Assembly (NCBI GenBank): GCA_014655195.1
Contig: BNBH01000036.1
Coordinates: 1-61,317 of the forward strand
Origin: Streptomyces cellulosae
GTDB taxonomy: Bacteria > Actinomycetota > Actinomycetes > Streptomycetales > Streptomycetaceae
Reading direction: 5' to 3'
Length of the DNA stretch: 61,317 nucleotides
Numbering within the stretch: the first letter of the stretch is position 1; every line of letters begins with the position of its first letter. Positions 1-7,912 of this stretch are shown here, in pieces. The notes under the pieces were generated by a model. It saw only the letters and a list, made by a program, of their open reading frames with translations. It ran no database searches and had not been told where the DNA came from. Both the position numbers and the translations under genes were made by a program.

Positions 1-22
1 TTCGCCCCCAGCCCCCTTCGCC

Positions 23-207
23 AGTCCCCCGCGCCCCCGTGGGCGGTCTCGGGGGCTCCGCCCCCGGACCCCCGTTCGCGCAGTTCCCCGCGCCCCTGAA
101 GGGGCTCTCCTACCGTGCCCTGCCGGGTGCCCCAGGTCTCCCTCGCGTCCTGGGGGCTTCGCCCCCGGAACCCCCTTTGCGCAGTTCCCCGCGCCCCTAT
201 GGGGCGC
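23..207. repeat. Tandem copies of a Streptomyces-type palindromic repeat downstream of pkaB
   Basis: Two copies of a composite element lie 101 bp apart. Each has a GC hairpin (GGGGGCTCCGCCCCC at 51-65, GGGGGCTTCGCCCCC at 152-166) followed by GCAGTTCCCCGCGCCCCT (about 80-97 and 181-198). A more degenerate copy sits near 23-43. The second module continues into a short hairpin (CGCCCCT..GGGGCG). The stretch begins right after the stop of the leftward kinase gene, so the hairpins probably also end its transcription. The same core recurs in the other orientation at 7.1-7.7 kb. I see no gene in 1-210. Confidence 0.75.
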
Positions 208-210
208 GGT

Positions 211-1449
211 TCACGGGGTCGCCGGGGCCGAGTTCTCCATGTCCGGGGGTGGGGACGGGGTGTCGTCGGAGGTGGCCAGCCAGGTGGCTACGCCTCCTGC
301 CGCGAGGAGGGCGGCCGCCACGGCCAGGGTGAGGCGGCGGCGGCGTGTCACCGCTCTGTTGCGGGCCGAGCCGGGGCGGGGGGCGCCCGCGGCACGGGGG
401 GCGCGGGCCGTGCCGTGGGCTCCGCCGGCCAGTTCGTCGGGCGCGGGGACCCGCATCGACGTGTGCGTGTCGCGGTTGGAGCCGGAGGGCCGGGCGCCCG
501 GCACCAGGGGGACCGCGCCCCGGCGGCGTACCGGCTGTCCGGGGGCGGGGGCGGCGCCGGAGAGTTCCTCGGCGGTCTCCTCGGCCTCGCCGGTGTCCGG
601 CTCGTCCACGTCCAGCGGCGGCATCCCGGCCAGCAGGGGCAGCAGCTCCCGCAGCCGGGCGGCCAGCTCGGAGGCGCGCAGACGGGAGGCGGGGGCCTTG
701 GCGAGGCACTGGACCAGCAACTGCCACAGTTCGTCCGGGATGCCGGGCAGCGGCACCACCGACTCGGTGACGTGCCGGCGCAGCACCGCGCCCGGGTGGC
801 CGCCGCCGAACGGGGTGAAGCCCGCGAGCAGCTCGTAGAGGACCGTGGCGAGGGCGTAGATGTCGACGGCGGCGCGCGGCGGGAGGCCCTCGACGATCTC
901 CGGGGCCAGGTAGTCCGGCGTGCCGATGATCTTCGAGGCGCGGGTGCGGCGCGGGGTGTCGATGAGTTTCGCCACGCCGAAGTCGGTCAGCAGGGCGCGG
1001 TGCGAGCCGCCGGGGCCGAGCGGGCCCTGCATGTCCAGCAGGACGTTCTCCGGCTTGACGTCGCGGTGGACGACCCCGGCCGCGTGCGCCGCCGCCAGGC
1101 CGTCCGCGACGTCCGCGGCGATCGCCACCGCGGCCTCCGGGGCGAGCCTGCGCTCCCGGTCGAGCCGGGTGCGCAGGTCGGTGCCCCGGACGAGGTCCAT
1201 GACCAGCGCGAGGTCGTTGCCGTCGACGACCAGGTCCCGCACGGACACCACGTGCGGATGCTCCAGACCGAGCAGCGCCGTCCGCTCCTGCACGAAGCGG
1301 CCGACGAGCTCCTGGTCCGAGGAGAGATCCTCACGCAGCAGCTTGATGGCGACGGGCCCCTCGGGGCCCTCTCCCAGCCACACCGTGCCGGCGCTGCCCC
1401 GCCCGAGGATCTGATGGGCGGTGTACCGGCTGCCGATTCTCCGTGCCAA
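211..1449 (-). CDS. pkaB: Membrane-anchored Ser/Thr protein kinase, PkaB-like
   Basis: This is a eukaryotic-type (Hanks) serine/threonine kinase of 412 residues. The N-terminal kinase domain (about 9-270) shows a glycine loop (LGRGSAGTV), the ATP-binding lysine in VAIKLL, the catalytic loop HRDVKPEN, TDFG, and the APE-like motif (YLAPE). A Pro/Thr/Arg-rich linker follows. A single membrane segment near the C-terminus (LAVAAALLAAGGVATWLA) leaves only a short extracytoplasmic tail with no PASTA repeats, so it probably senses through partners. The start is a TTG at 1449 behind GGAG, which gives MARRIGSRY. Length and position next to the second kinase fit S. coelicolor PkaB, which I recall as about 417 aa. 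It lies 109 bp downstream of pkaA on the same strand and may be co-transcribed with it. Confidence 0.9.
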   Translation of the reverse strand: MARRIGSRYTAHQILGRGSAGTVWLGEGPEGPVAIKLLREDLSSDQELVGRFVQERTALLGLEHPHVVSVRDLVVDGNDLALVMDLVRGTDLRTRLDRERRLAPEAAVAIAADVADGLAAAHAAGVVHRDVKPENVLLDMQGPLGPGGSHRALLTDFGVAKLIDTPRRTRASKIIGTPDYLAPEIVEGLPPRAAVDIYALATVLYELLAGFTPFGGGHPGAVLRRHVTESVVPLPGIPDELWQLLVQCLAKAPASRLRASELAARLRELLPLLAGMPPLDVDEPDTGEAEETAEELSGAAPAPGQPVRRRGAVPLVPGARPSGSNRDTHTSMRVPAPDELAGGAHGTARAPRAAGAPRPGSARNRAVTRRRRLTLAVAAALLAAGGVATWLATSDDTPSPPPDMENSAPATP

Positions 1450-1558
1450 GACTGCTCCTACCGACGCGTGTTGTCGCCAAAGCTACGCGTCCGGACAGGT
1501 GACCTTCACGGGAGACCCGGAAATCGGCCCCCAGATGTCGACAAAGCGGCAGACAAGC

Positions 1559-3196
1559 CTAGTTCGTCGGCTCCGAAGGACCGCCCAGCTTCTCGATCCA
1601 GCCCGTGACCGAGCCGAACCAGTCGCTGAGCTGGTCCCAGTAGCCCTTGCCGGTGCCGATCCAGTCCTGGAGCGGGCTCAGCTCCCAGATGAGCCAGCTC
1701 GCCACGAACAGGATGAGCAGCGTGAACAGGCATCCCTTGAGGCAGCCCAGGCCGGGGATGCGCATCGGGTTGGCGCTGCGCCGACGCGGCTCCCGCGTGG
1801 GGCGCTGCGGCTCCGGCGGGGGCGCGTACCGCTGCGGCGGCTGGGGCGCCTGGCGGCGCTGGCGCTCCGGCGGCGGGGCGTACTGCTGCGGCTGGGGCTG
1901 CTGCGGGTAGCCGTACCCGGGGCCGGGCTGCTGCTGGGGGTGGTGCTGCGGCGGTTGCTGGGGCTGCCGGGACACCTGCCGCTGGGGGCGGCGGCGCAGC
2001 GGGTCCTGGCTGGGGTCCAGGTACTGGACCTGGGTCTGCTCGTTGCGGTCGCGGGCCGCGCGGAGCTGGTTCTGCCAGGGGTGCGGGTCCTCGGGGCCGC
2101 CGCCGGGCTGCCCGGGCGGCACCGGGGGCATCACGGCCGTGGGGTCGGCCGCGCCGGCCGGGCCGGTCTGCGGCAGGACGCTGGTCGCGGCGTTGGGGTC
2201 GTAGGCGCCGTTCGGATTCTGCGGCAGCACCTGCGTGGGGTCGGAGGCGCCCGGGGCGGACGGCTCGCCGGGGACCCGCGCGGGCGCGAGGTCGGGGGCG
2301 AGGAGCGCTCCGACGTTCTCCGCGGCGGCGATCTGCGCGGAGTTCGCGTGCACGCCGATGCCCTCGGCGACGACCCGCAGGCCCCGCGCCAGGTTCTCGG
2401 CGCTGGGCCGCTCCTCGGGGTTCTTGCGCAGGCAGCGCTCGATGACCGTCCACAGCGGGTCGGGCACGGTGGACGGGCGGCGCGGCTCGGCGCTCAGGTG
2501 CTGGTGCAGCACCTCCAGGGCGGACGCGCCGGAGAACGGCGGACGGCCGGTGACCAGCTCGTACAGCAGGATGCCGGCGCCGTAGATGTCGACGGCGGAG
2601 GTCTGCGGGCGGCCCTCGGCGGACTCCGGCGCGATGTACGCGGGCGTGCCGACGAACTCCTGGGTGCGGGTCAGGCCCGGGGAGTCGGCGAGGCGCGCGA
2701 TGCCGAAGTCGGTGAGCATCGGATACAGCTCGCCGCCCTGCTGCTTGAGCAGGACGTTGGCGGGCTTGAGGTCGCGGTGGACCACGCCGTCGGCGTGGCT
2801 GGCGCCGAGCGCGTCGGCGATCTGCGCGGTCAGCAGGGCCGCGGCCACGGGGGTGAAGGGGCCGTTCTCCCGCAGGTGGCGGTGCAGGTCGGGGCCGTCG
2901 ACGAGGTCCATGACCAGCGCCAGCAGGTCGCCCTCGACCACCAGGTCGCGGACCCGGACGATGTTGGGATGGGTCAGCCGGAGCAGCACCGAGCGCTCCC
3001 GCAGGAAGCGCATCACCACATCGGCGTCGTTCGCGAGCTCCTCCTTGAGGACCTTGATCGCGACGGTCTCGCCGGGCTGGCCCGGCACGGCCGCCTCGGC
3101 GCCCGCGGTCTCCCGCTGGCGCGCGCGCCAGACGGTGCCCGTGGCGCCGCGTCCGAGCGGCTCCTCGAGCAGGTACTTGCTCCCTACCGGCCGCAC
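1559..3196 (-). CDS. pkaA: Membrane-anchored Ser/Thr protein kinase, PkaA-like
   Basis: This is a second Hanks-type kinase. I place the start at GTG 3196 (VRPVGSKYLLEEPLGRG), behind AGGGAG. The longer reading to 3268 adds a non-conserved, RBS-less leader. That gives 545 aa, close to the 543 aa I recall for S. coelicolor PkaA. Motifs are LGRGATGTV, VAIKVLKEE, HRDLKPANV, TDFGIARL and YIAPESAEG. The kinase domain (about 1-270) is followed by a long Pro/Gln/Arg-rich, low-complexity cytoplasmic linker, then one transmembrane helix (CLFTLLILFVASWLIWEL) and a short amphipathic tail. Such disordered linkers are common autophosphorylation sites and FHA-docking surfaces; that role here is inference. 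It is divergent from the FHA protein across a 510-bp gap. Confidence 0.9.
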   Translation of the reverse strand: MRPVGSKYLLEEPLGRGATGTVWRARQRETAGAEAAVPGQPGETVAIKVLKEELANDADVVMRFLRERSVLLRLTHPNIVRVRDLVVEGDLLALVMDLVDGPDLHRHLRENGPFTPVAAALLTAQIADALGASHADGVVHRDLKPANVLLKQQGGELYPMLTDFGIARLADSPGLTRTQEFVGTPAYIAPESAEGRPQTSAVDIYGAGILLYELVTGRPPFSGASALEVLHQHLSAEPRRPSTVPDPLWTVIERCLRKNPEERPSAENLARGLRVVAEGIGVHANSAQIAAAENVGALLAPDLAPARVPGEPSAPGASDPTQVLPQNPNGAYDPNAATSVLPQTGPAGAADPTAVMPPVPPGQPGGGPEDPHPWQNQLRAARDRNEQTQVQYLDPSQDPLRRRPQRQVSRQPQQPPQHHPQQQPGPGYGYPQQPQPQQYAPPPERQRRQAPQPPQRYAPPPEPQRPTREPRRRSANPMRIPGLGCLKGCLFTLLILFVASWLIWELSPLQDWIGTGKGYWDQLSDWFGSVTGWIEKLGGPSEPTN

Positions 3197-3706
3197 GTCA
3201 TGCGCTCCCTGCTGCTTGCTGGCTGGCGTACACCGTGGTCCACCCTGCTGCGGAATGTTCCGACCCACTGTAGTGCCGCCGCACGGGATACCGGCCGGCC
3301 GACTTCTGCGTCGCCCTGTGCTGGGTCTTACGCACCGGTGCCCGTTCCTGTTCGACGGTTTCGACGGTTCCGCTGGATTCTCCGCGGATTCCGCGTGTGC
3401 GGAGTCTGCCGGAAAGACGCCCGACTCTGTCCGTTGGTTGCCGCGGGCCGGACGTGACCGATCTCAAGTCGTCGCGGAACGATCATCCGGGCATCACTGG
3501 TCAGGCATTTTTACGGGCAGAGCCGACCAATCAAGATCATTTGATGCCCGGAGGCGGGCGCGCTGTCGGTGACAGGTGCGAGGATGCGGGCAGTACTGGC
3601 CGTACCGTGCGCGTGTGGCGGTGGGGGACGTCCGCGGAGGGGGACCGCGGGGCGGCTTCGTCCCCCGGTGCCGCGGGCGCCCGCGCAGAAGGGACCGCTG
3701 ACGGCG
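3197..3706. other. 510-bp divergent intergenic region between pkaA and the FHA/FtsK gene
   Basis: The region has no convincing gene. It is less GC-rich around 3480-3550 than its surroundings, which is usual for promoters here, and it holds the spaced inverted repeat listed separately. It must carry the promoters of both divergent genes, but I could not single out one -35/-10 pair with confidence. Longer readings of either gene into this gap lack an RBS. Confidence 0.6.
3487..3551. promoter_or_regulatory. Spaced 10-bp perfect inverted repeat, candidate operator
   Basis: CCGGGCATCA (3487-3496) and TGATGCCCGG (3542-3551) are exact reverse complements 45 bp apart, enclosing an A/T-rich stretch unusual for this DNA. 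A looping regulator site or a large hairpin in the FHA-gene leader are both possible. No regulator can be assigned from the sequence. Confidence 0.4.
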
Positions 3707-6700
3707 ATGCAGATCCGGCTGACCGTCGTAGACCCGCTGGGCCCCTCCTCCCCCGTCCGGGAGCGGGCCGTGAGCTGCGACGTGCTGGTCACGGCGCCCG
3801 CGGGCACGGCCCTCGCCGCGGTCGCCTCCGCGCTCGCCTCGGCGGTCTCCGGCGGTGACGGCTCCTCGGGCTCCACGGGCGCGCCCGTCCTGTACGCGGG
3901 TGACCAGCGCCTCGACGCCCAGCGCTGCACGCTGGGCGAGCCGCCGCTGATCGACGGCGCCGTGCTGGCGGTGGGCGCCCCCGGCGAGCCCGAGCCGCAC
4001 CCCGAGCTGGACACCGCCCCCACCCGGCTGCACGTGGTCGCGGGTCCCGACGCGGGCGGGGTGCATCTGCTGCACGGCGGGGAGATCCGCATAGGCCGCT
4101 CGGCCGACGCCGACGTGCCGCTCGACGACCCGGACGTCTCCCGGCTGCACTGCGCGGTGACGGTCGGCGCGGACGGCCGCGTCTCCGTCGCCGACCTCGG
4201 CTCCACCAACGGCACCACGCTGGACGGCCGCCCCGTCGGCACCCGCCCGGTGCGGCTCACCCCGGGCGCGCTGCTGCGCATCGGCGAGTCCGCCCTGCGG
4301 CTGACCCCGGCGGAAGGCCCGTCCGCCCGTACGGCGACCACCCCGGACGGGGAGGGACACGTACGGGTGCCGGGGCCGCGTACGGGGGAGGCGGCGCGCG
4401 ACGCGGTGGGAGCGCCGGGAGGTCCCGTGGGCGCCCCCGAGGGGCCGCGCGCCCCGACCCGCCACGCCCACGGCTCCGCGGACTGGGCCACGCCCGCCCG
4501 CGCCGAGGCTCCTCCGTCGGGCCCCATCTACCATGTGCCGGAGCAGAGCGGCCCCCCGGCGGCCGAGCGGCGCTACGACGGGGCCTCCGGGCAGCGCGCC
4601 GTGCGGATCGCCGCCCAGGGGAACGTGCCGCGGATGCCGCAGGGGCGGCGGGTGTCCCGGCCCGCCCCGGCCGACGAGACGCACGCGGGCCAGGGGCCGG
4701 CGCACGGTCTGTACGCGGACCCCGTGCACGGCCAGACGCGGGACGAGGCGCCCACCGCCCACCCCGGGACGCCGCCCGTCGGCCCCACGGGACGCACCAC
4801 CGGCGACGCCCGTGACGGGCGGTACGCCGACGCCACCGCCGCGCAGACCTCCGACGCCCCCGACGGCACCCGCAAGGGCACCCCCGTACGGGGCACCGAC
4901 GTCCCCGAGCCGGCGCGGGCGCGCAGGCGGGGCGGGATCGGCGCCTGGGCGCGGCGGCTCACCGGCGGGCGGGCCGAGCGGGACGCCGACGCGGCCCTCC
5001 GCGACGACCCGGCGCGCGGAGCCGCGTACGCCCCGGCGCCCGCCGGCCCCGCGCAGCCCGAGACCTGGCCGGACCCGGCCACCCTGCTGCTGACCGCGCT
5101 CGGTCCCGGCCCTCGGCTGTGGGAGCGGGGCCTTGACCACCCCGAGGCGCTCGCGGTGCGGCTCGGCACCGCCGACCGGCCCGCGCCGGACGGCTCCGGG
5201 CTGCTGCCCGTCGTCCCCGTGACGGTGGGGCTGCGCGAGGTCGGCGCGCTGGGGCTGGCCGGACCGCGCGAGCGGCTGGCCGGGCTGGCCCGTGCGGCGC
5301 TCGCCCAGCTCGCCGCGCTGCACTCCCCCGACACGCTGGAGATCGTCCTGATCGCGGCGGACCCGTCCCGTCCTTCGGACGAGCGCACCGCCGAGTGGTC
5401 CTGGCTGGGCTGGCTGCCCCATCTGCGGCCCGGGCACGGCCAGGACTGCCGGCTGCTCCTCGCCCACGACCGGGAGCAGGCCGCGGCCCGCGCCGACGAG
5501 CTGCTGCGCCGCCTCGCCGACCACGACCACGCGGGGGCCCCGGCGGATACCGGGCCGTTCACGGTGGTCGTGGTGGACGGCGACCCGGGCGGCGCCGACG
5601 TGCGGGACGCCGTGGCGCGGCTGGCGGTGGAGGGGCCGCGCGCCGGCGTCCATCTGCTGTGCCTCGCCGAGACGCCCGCCGCCTCGCCCGCGTCCCCGGT
5701 GACGGAGACGTACGAGGCGGCCTGCGCGGTGGCGCCCGCGTTCCGTGACTGCGGGGCGGTCGCGCTGCTCAGCGGGGACGTGGCGACCGCGCTGCGGCTG
5801 CTGCGGGTGGCGCGGACCGGCGACGGCTCACCGCCGGGCCCGGTCGGGCACGGCACCCTCGCCACCGTGGACGCGGTGTCCGCGGCCTGGGCGGAGCGGT
5901 TCGCGCGGGCGCTCGCGCCGCTGCGGCCCGACGGGCCCGCCGCCGGGCCGCACCCGCGGGTGTCGGCGCCGCTGCCCCCGTCGGCGCGGCTGCTCGACGA
6001 ACTGGGCCTCGCCCGGGCCACGCCGGCGTCGCTGATGGCCCGGTGGGCGGACGCGGCCGACGACGCCGGCGCGCTGGGCGGTCGCGCGACCGCCGTCCTG
6101 GGCGCGGGCCCGCGCGGGCCGGTCACCGCCGACCTCGCCGCCGACGGGCCGCACCTGCTGGTGGAGGGTCCGGCGGGCAGCGGCCGTACGGAGCTGCTGC
6201 GGGCGGTCGTCGCCTCGCTGGCGGCGGCCGAGCGGCCGGACCGGCTGGGGATCGTGCTGGTCGACGGGCGCTCCGGGTCCGGTGAGGGGCTGCGGGTGTG
6301 CACGGACGTGCCGCATGTCTCCACCCATCTGAGCGCCGACGACCCGGTGCGGATGCGGGAGTTCGCGCAGTCGCTGAGCGCCGAGCTGAAGCGGCGGGCG
6401 GAGCTGCTGGGGCGGTCGGACTTCGCCGAGTGGCACACGGGGCGGGAGCTGGCGGACCGGATGGTGGCGCAGCGGACGGCCTCGAGTGGCGGGAACGGGG
6501 ATCTGGACTCGCCGCCCAGTGCGACGGTGCGGCTACGGCCGGGCGCGGACCGGCGCAAGACGCAGGCGGCGCCCGCGCTGCCCCGCCTTGTGGTGGTCGT
6601 GGACGACCTGGACCAGCTGGTCTCCCCCGCGCTCGGCGCGCCCGGGAGGCCGGCCGCGGGGTCGGTGATGCGGGCGCTGGAGGCGGTCGCGCGGGACGGT

Positions 6701-7093
6701 GAGCGGCTGGGGGTCCACCTGGTCGCCGCGACGGCGCCGTGTCCCCGGACGGCGCAGACGGAGCCGGTGAAGCAGGCGTCGCTGCGGGTGGTGCTGGACG
6801 CGGTGGTCGTGGGGCGGGGGCCCGAGGATCCGGCGCCGGGGCGGGGGCGGTTGGTCCTGCCGGACGGGCGGGGGACGGAGTTTCAGGGGGGCCGGGTGAC
6901 GGGGCGAATCCCACGGACGGCGACGCTGCGGCCGACGGTGGTGCCGCTGGAATGGCACCGGATGGGAGACCCGCCGGCGCGACGCCAGGTACGCGAGCTG
7001 GGCAACGGCCCCACGGACCTCGCGCTCCTGGCCAGCGCCCTGGACAGGGCGGCCCGCCAGGTGGCCTCACCCAGGGTGCCGTCGCTTCTGTAA
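3707..7093 (+). CDS. FHA-domain protein with C-terminal FtsK/SpoIIIE-type ATPase domain
   Basis: This is a 1128-residue protein from ATG 3707 (MQIRLTVVDPLG). The open frame extends 46 codons further up but is low-complexity. The first ~85 residues resemble a ubiquitin-like (YukD-type) fold; that is inference. A typical FHA domain follows, with IRIGRS, VSRLHC and DLGSTNGT, the phosphothreonine-binding signature. A disordered Pro/Arg/Gly region of about 250 residues leads to the ATPase part. That part has Walker A at about residue 821 (GPAGSGRTE) and a Walker B-like strand (LVVVVDDLDQL). There are no clear membrane helices, unlike EccC or FtsK proper, and only one convincing ATPase module. Divergence from two Ser/Thr kinases suggests the FHA domain reads their phosphorylation. 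The pumped or unwound substrate is unknown. Confidence 0.85.
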   Translation: MQIRLTVVDPLGPSSPVRERAVSCDVLVTAPAGTALAAVASALASAVSGGDGSSGSTGAPVLYAGDQRLDAQRCTLGEPPLIDGAVLAVGAPGEPEPHPELDTAPTRLHVVAGPDAGGVHLLHGGEIRIGRSADADVPLDDPDVSRLHCAVTVGADGRVSVADLGSTNGTTLDGRPVGTRPVRLTPGALLRIGESALRLTPAEGPSARTATTPDGEGHVRVPGPRTGEAARDAVGAPGGPVGAPEGPRAPTRHAHGSADWATPARAEAPPSGPIYHVPEQSGPPAAERRYDGASGQRAVRIAAQGNVPRMPQGRRVSRPAPADETHAGQGPAHGLYADPVHGQTRDEAPTAHPGTPPVGPTGRTTGDARDGRYADATAAQTSDAPDGTRKGTPVRGTDVPEPARARRRGGIGAWARRLTGGRAERDADAALRDDPARGAAYAPAPAGPAQPETWPDPATLLLTALGPGPRLWERGLDHPEALAVRLGTADRPAPDGSGLLPVVPVTVGLREVGALGLAGPRERLAGLARAALAQLAALHSPDTLEIVLIAADPSRPSDERTAEWSWLGWLPHLRPGHGQDCRLLLAHDREQAAARADELLRRLADHDHAGAPADTGPFTVVVVDGDPGGADVRDAVARLAVEGPRAGVHLLCLAETPAASPASPVTETYEAACAVAPAFRDCGAVALLSGDVATALRLLRVARTGDGSPPGPVGHGTLATVDAVSAAWAERFARALAPLRPDGPAAGPHPRVSAPLPPSARLLDELGLARATPASLMARWADAADDAGALGGRATAVLGAGPRGPVTADLAADGPHLLVEGPAGSGRTELLRAVVASLAAAERPDRLGIVLVDGRSGSGEGLRVCTDVPHVSTHLSADDPVRMREFAQSLSAELKRRAELLGRSDFAEWHTGRELADRMVAQRTASSGGNGDLDSPPSATVRLRPGADRRKTQAAPALPRLVVVVDDLDQLVSPALGAPGRPAAGSVMRALEAVARDGERLGVHLVAATAPCPRTAQTEPVKQASLRVVLDAVVVGRGPEDPAPGRGRLVLPDGRGTEFQGGRVTGRIPRTATLRPTVVPLEWHRMGDPPARRQVRELGNGPTDLALLASALDRAARQVASPRVPSLL

Positions 7094-7111
7094 GCGGCCG
7101 CGCCGAAAACA

Positions 7112-7516
7112 CCCCCCAGGGGCGCGGGGAACTGCGCGCCCGCCGGCAGGGGCGGAGTGCTGTCAGCAGGCCGCTGCGAAACGCCCCCAGGGGCGCGGAG
7201 AACTGCGCGCCCAGCCACCGACCGCCCGCACCCGGCGGCGTGCCTGCCCCGACGCGGGGCCCTTACCGCTGGCCCCAGCGGAAGCACCCTCCAGGGGCGC
7301 GGGGAACTGCGCGCCCGCCGGCAGGGGCGGAGTGCTGTCAGCGGGCCGCTGCGAAACGCCCCCAGGGGCGCGGGGAACTGCGCGCCCAGCCGCCGACCGC
7401 CCGCACCCGGCGGCGTGCCTGCCCCGACGCGGGGCCCTTACCGCTGGCCCCAGCGGAAGCACCCTCCAGGGGCGCGGGGAACTGCGCGCTCAACCACCGA
7501 CTACCCGCACCCGGCG
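7112..7516. repeat. 175-bp tandem repeat array built from GGGGCGCGGGGAACTGCGCGC elements
   Basis: The core element (CAGGGGCGCGGGGAACTGCGC) occurs five times, around 7117, 7189, 7292, 7364 and 7467. These form two alternating spacer types, A and B, in the order A-B-A-B-B. Equivalent positions are exactly 175 bp apart (7121, 7296 and 7471; also 7192 and 7367), with only a few substitutions between units. The array directly follows the FHA/FtsK stop codon. Apparent ORFs across it are repeat artefacts in several frames. The core is the inverse of the elements at 23-207. Such elements are scattered between Streptomyces genes, but direct amplification is less usual. Confidence 0.85.
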
Positions 7517-7602
7517 CTGCAACGGTGCCGGGCACGGGGCGTAAGGCACCGAACCTCGCTCACGGCGCTTGCCAGGCGCCGCCTGCGCCCACCCGTGCCG
7601 CC

Positions 7603-7726
7603 CTGGGGGCACCTCCCAGGCCCCCAAGGCACTGGGGGAGGCACGACTGCCCGCAGCTAAGGCGGCAGCGGAGGCGCTGCAAGCGGGCCGCCGCGGAACA
7701 CCCCCAGGGGCGCGGGGAACGGCGCG
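7603..7726. repeat. REP-like inverted repeat plus a sixth copy of the 7.1-kb core element
   Basis: An imperfect inverted repeat (GCACCTCCCAG at about 7610-7620 with CTGGGGGAGGCAC at 7632-7644) resembles intergenic palindromes common in Streptomyces. About 60 bp further on, another CAGGGGCGCGGGGAAC core begins near 7706, this time followed by GGCGCGACC. No coding sequence is supported between 7094 and 7912. Confidence 0.6.
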
Positions 7727-7766
7727 ACCAGCCGCCGACCGCCCGCAGGCGGACCCGCGCCGTCAG

Positions 7767-7781
7767 GTGACCCCTGGTCAC
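7767..7781. promoter_or_regulatory. 15-bp perfect palindrome upstream of the sugar ABC operon, candidate operator
   Basis: GTGACC-CCT-GGTCAC is a perfect 6+3+6 palindrome. It lies about 40 bp upstream of the candidate promoter and 132 bp upstream of the binding-protein start. Carbohydrate ABC operons of streptomycetes are usually controlled by LacI, GntR or ROK repressors binding short palindromes. No such regulator gene is nearby, so the factor would act in trans. Confidence 0.4.
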
Positions 7782-7820
7782 GACGGCATCACGATCCCCG
7801 AGTTGACACGGGACGCGCTC

Positions 7821-7849
7821 TTGCCACCCCCTCCCACCCGGCGTAGACC
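7821..7849 (+). promoter_or_regulatory. Candidate vegetative promoter for the sugar ABC operon
   Basis: A TTGCCA -35-like hexamer (7821-7826) and a TAGACC -10-like hexamer (7844-7849) are separated by 17 bp. Transcription would start near 7856, leaving a leader of about 55 nt before ATG 7913. A TTGACA at 7803-7808 has no -10 at proper spacing. This is pattern-based only. Confidence 0.4.
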
Positions 7850-7912
7850 AGACCGCACGGGACAGCGCTCGACGTTCGGACAAGTACGACGGAGTACGAG
7901 AACGGGGCAGTC

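Noticed and set aside
7112..7516. Regular repeats near 7.1 kb considered as a CRISPR array
   Set aside because: Units of 175 bp with conserved spacers, palindromic cores and no cas genes do not fit CRISPR. They are amplified intergenic elements.
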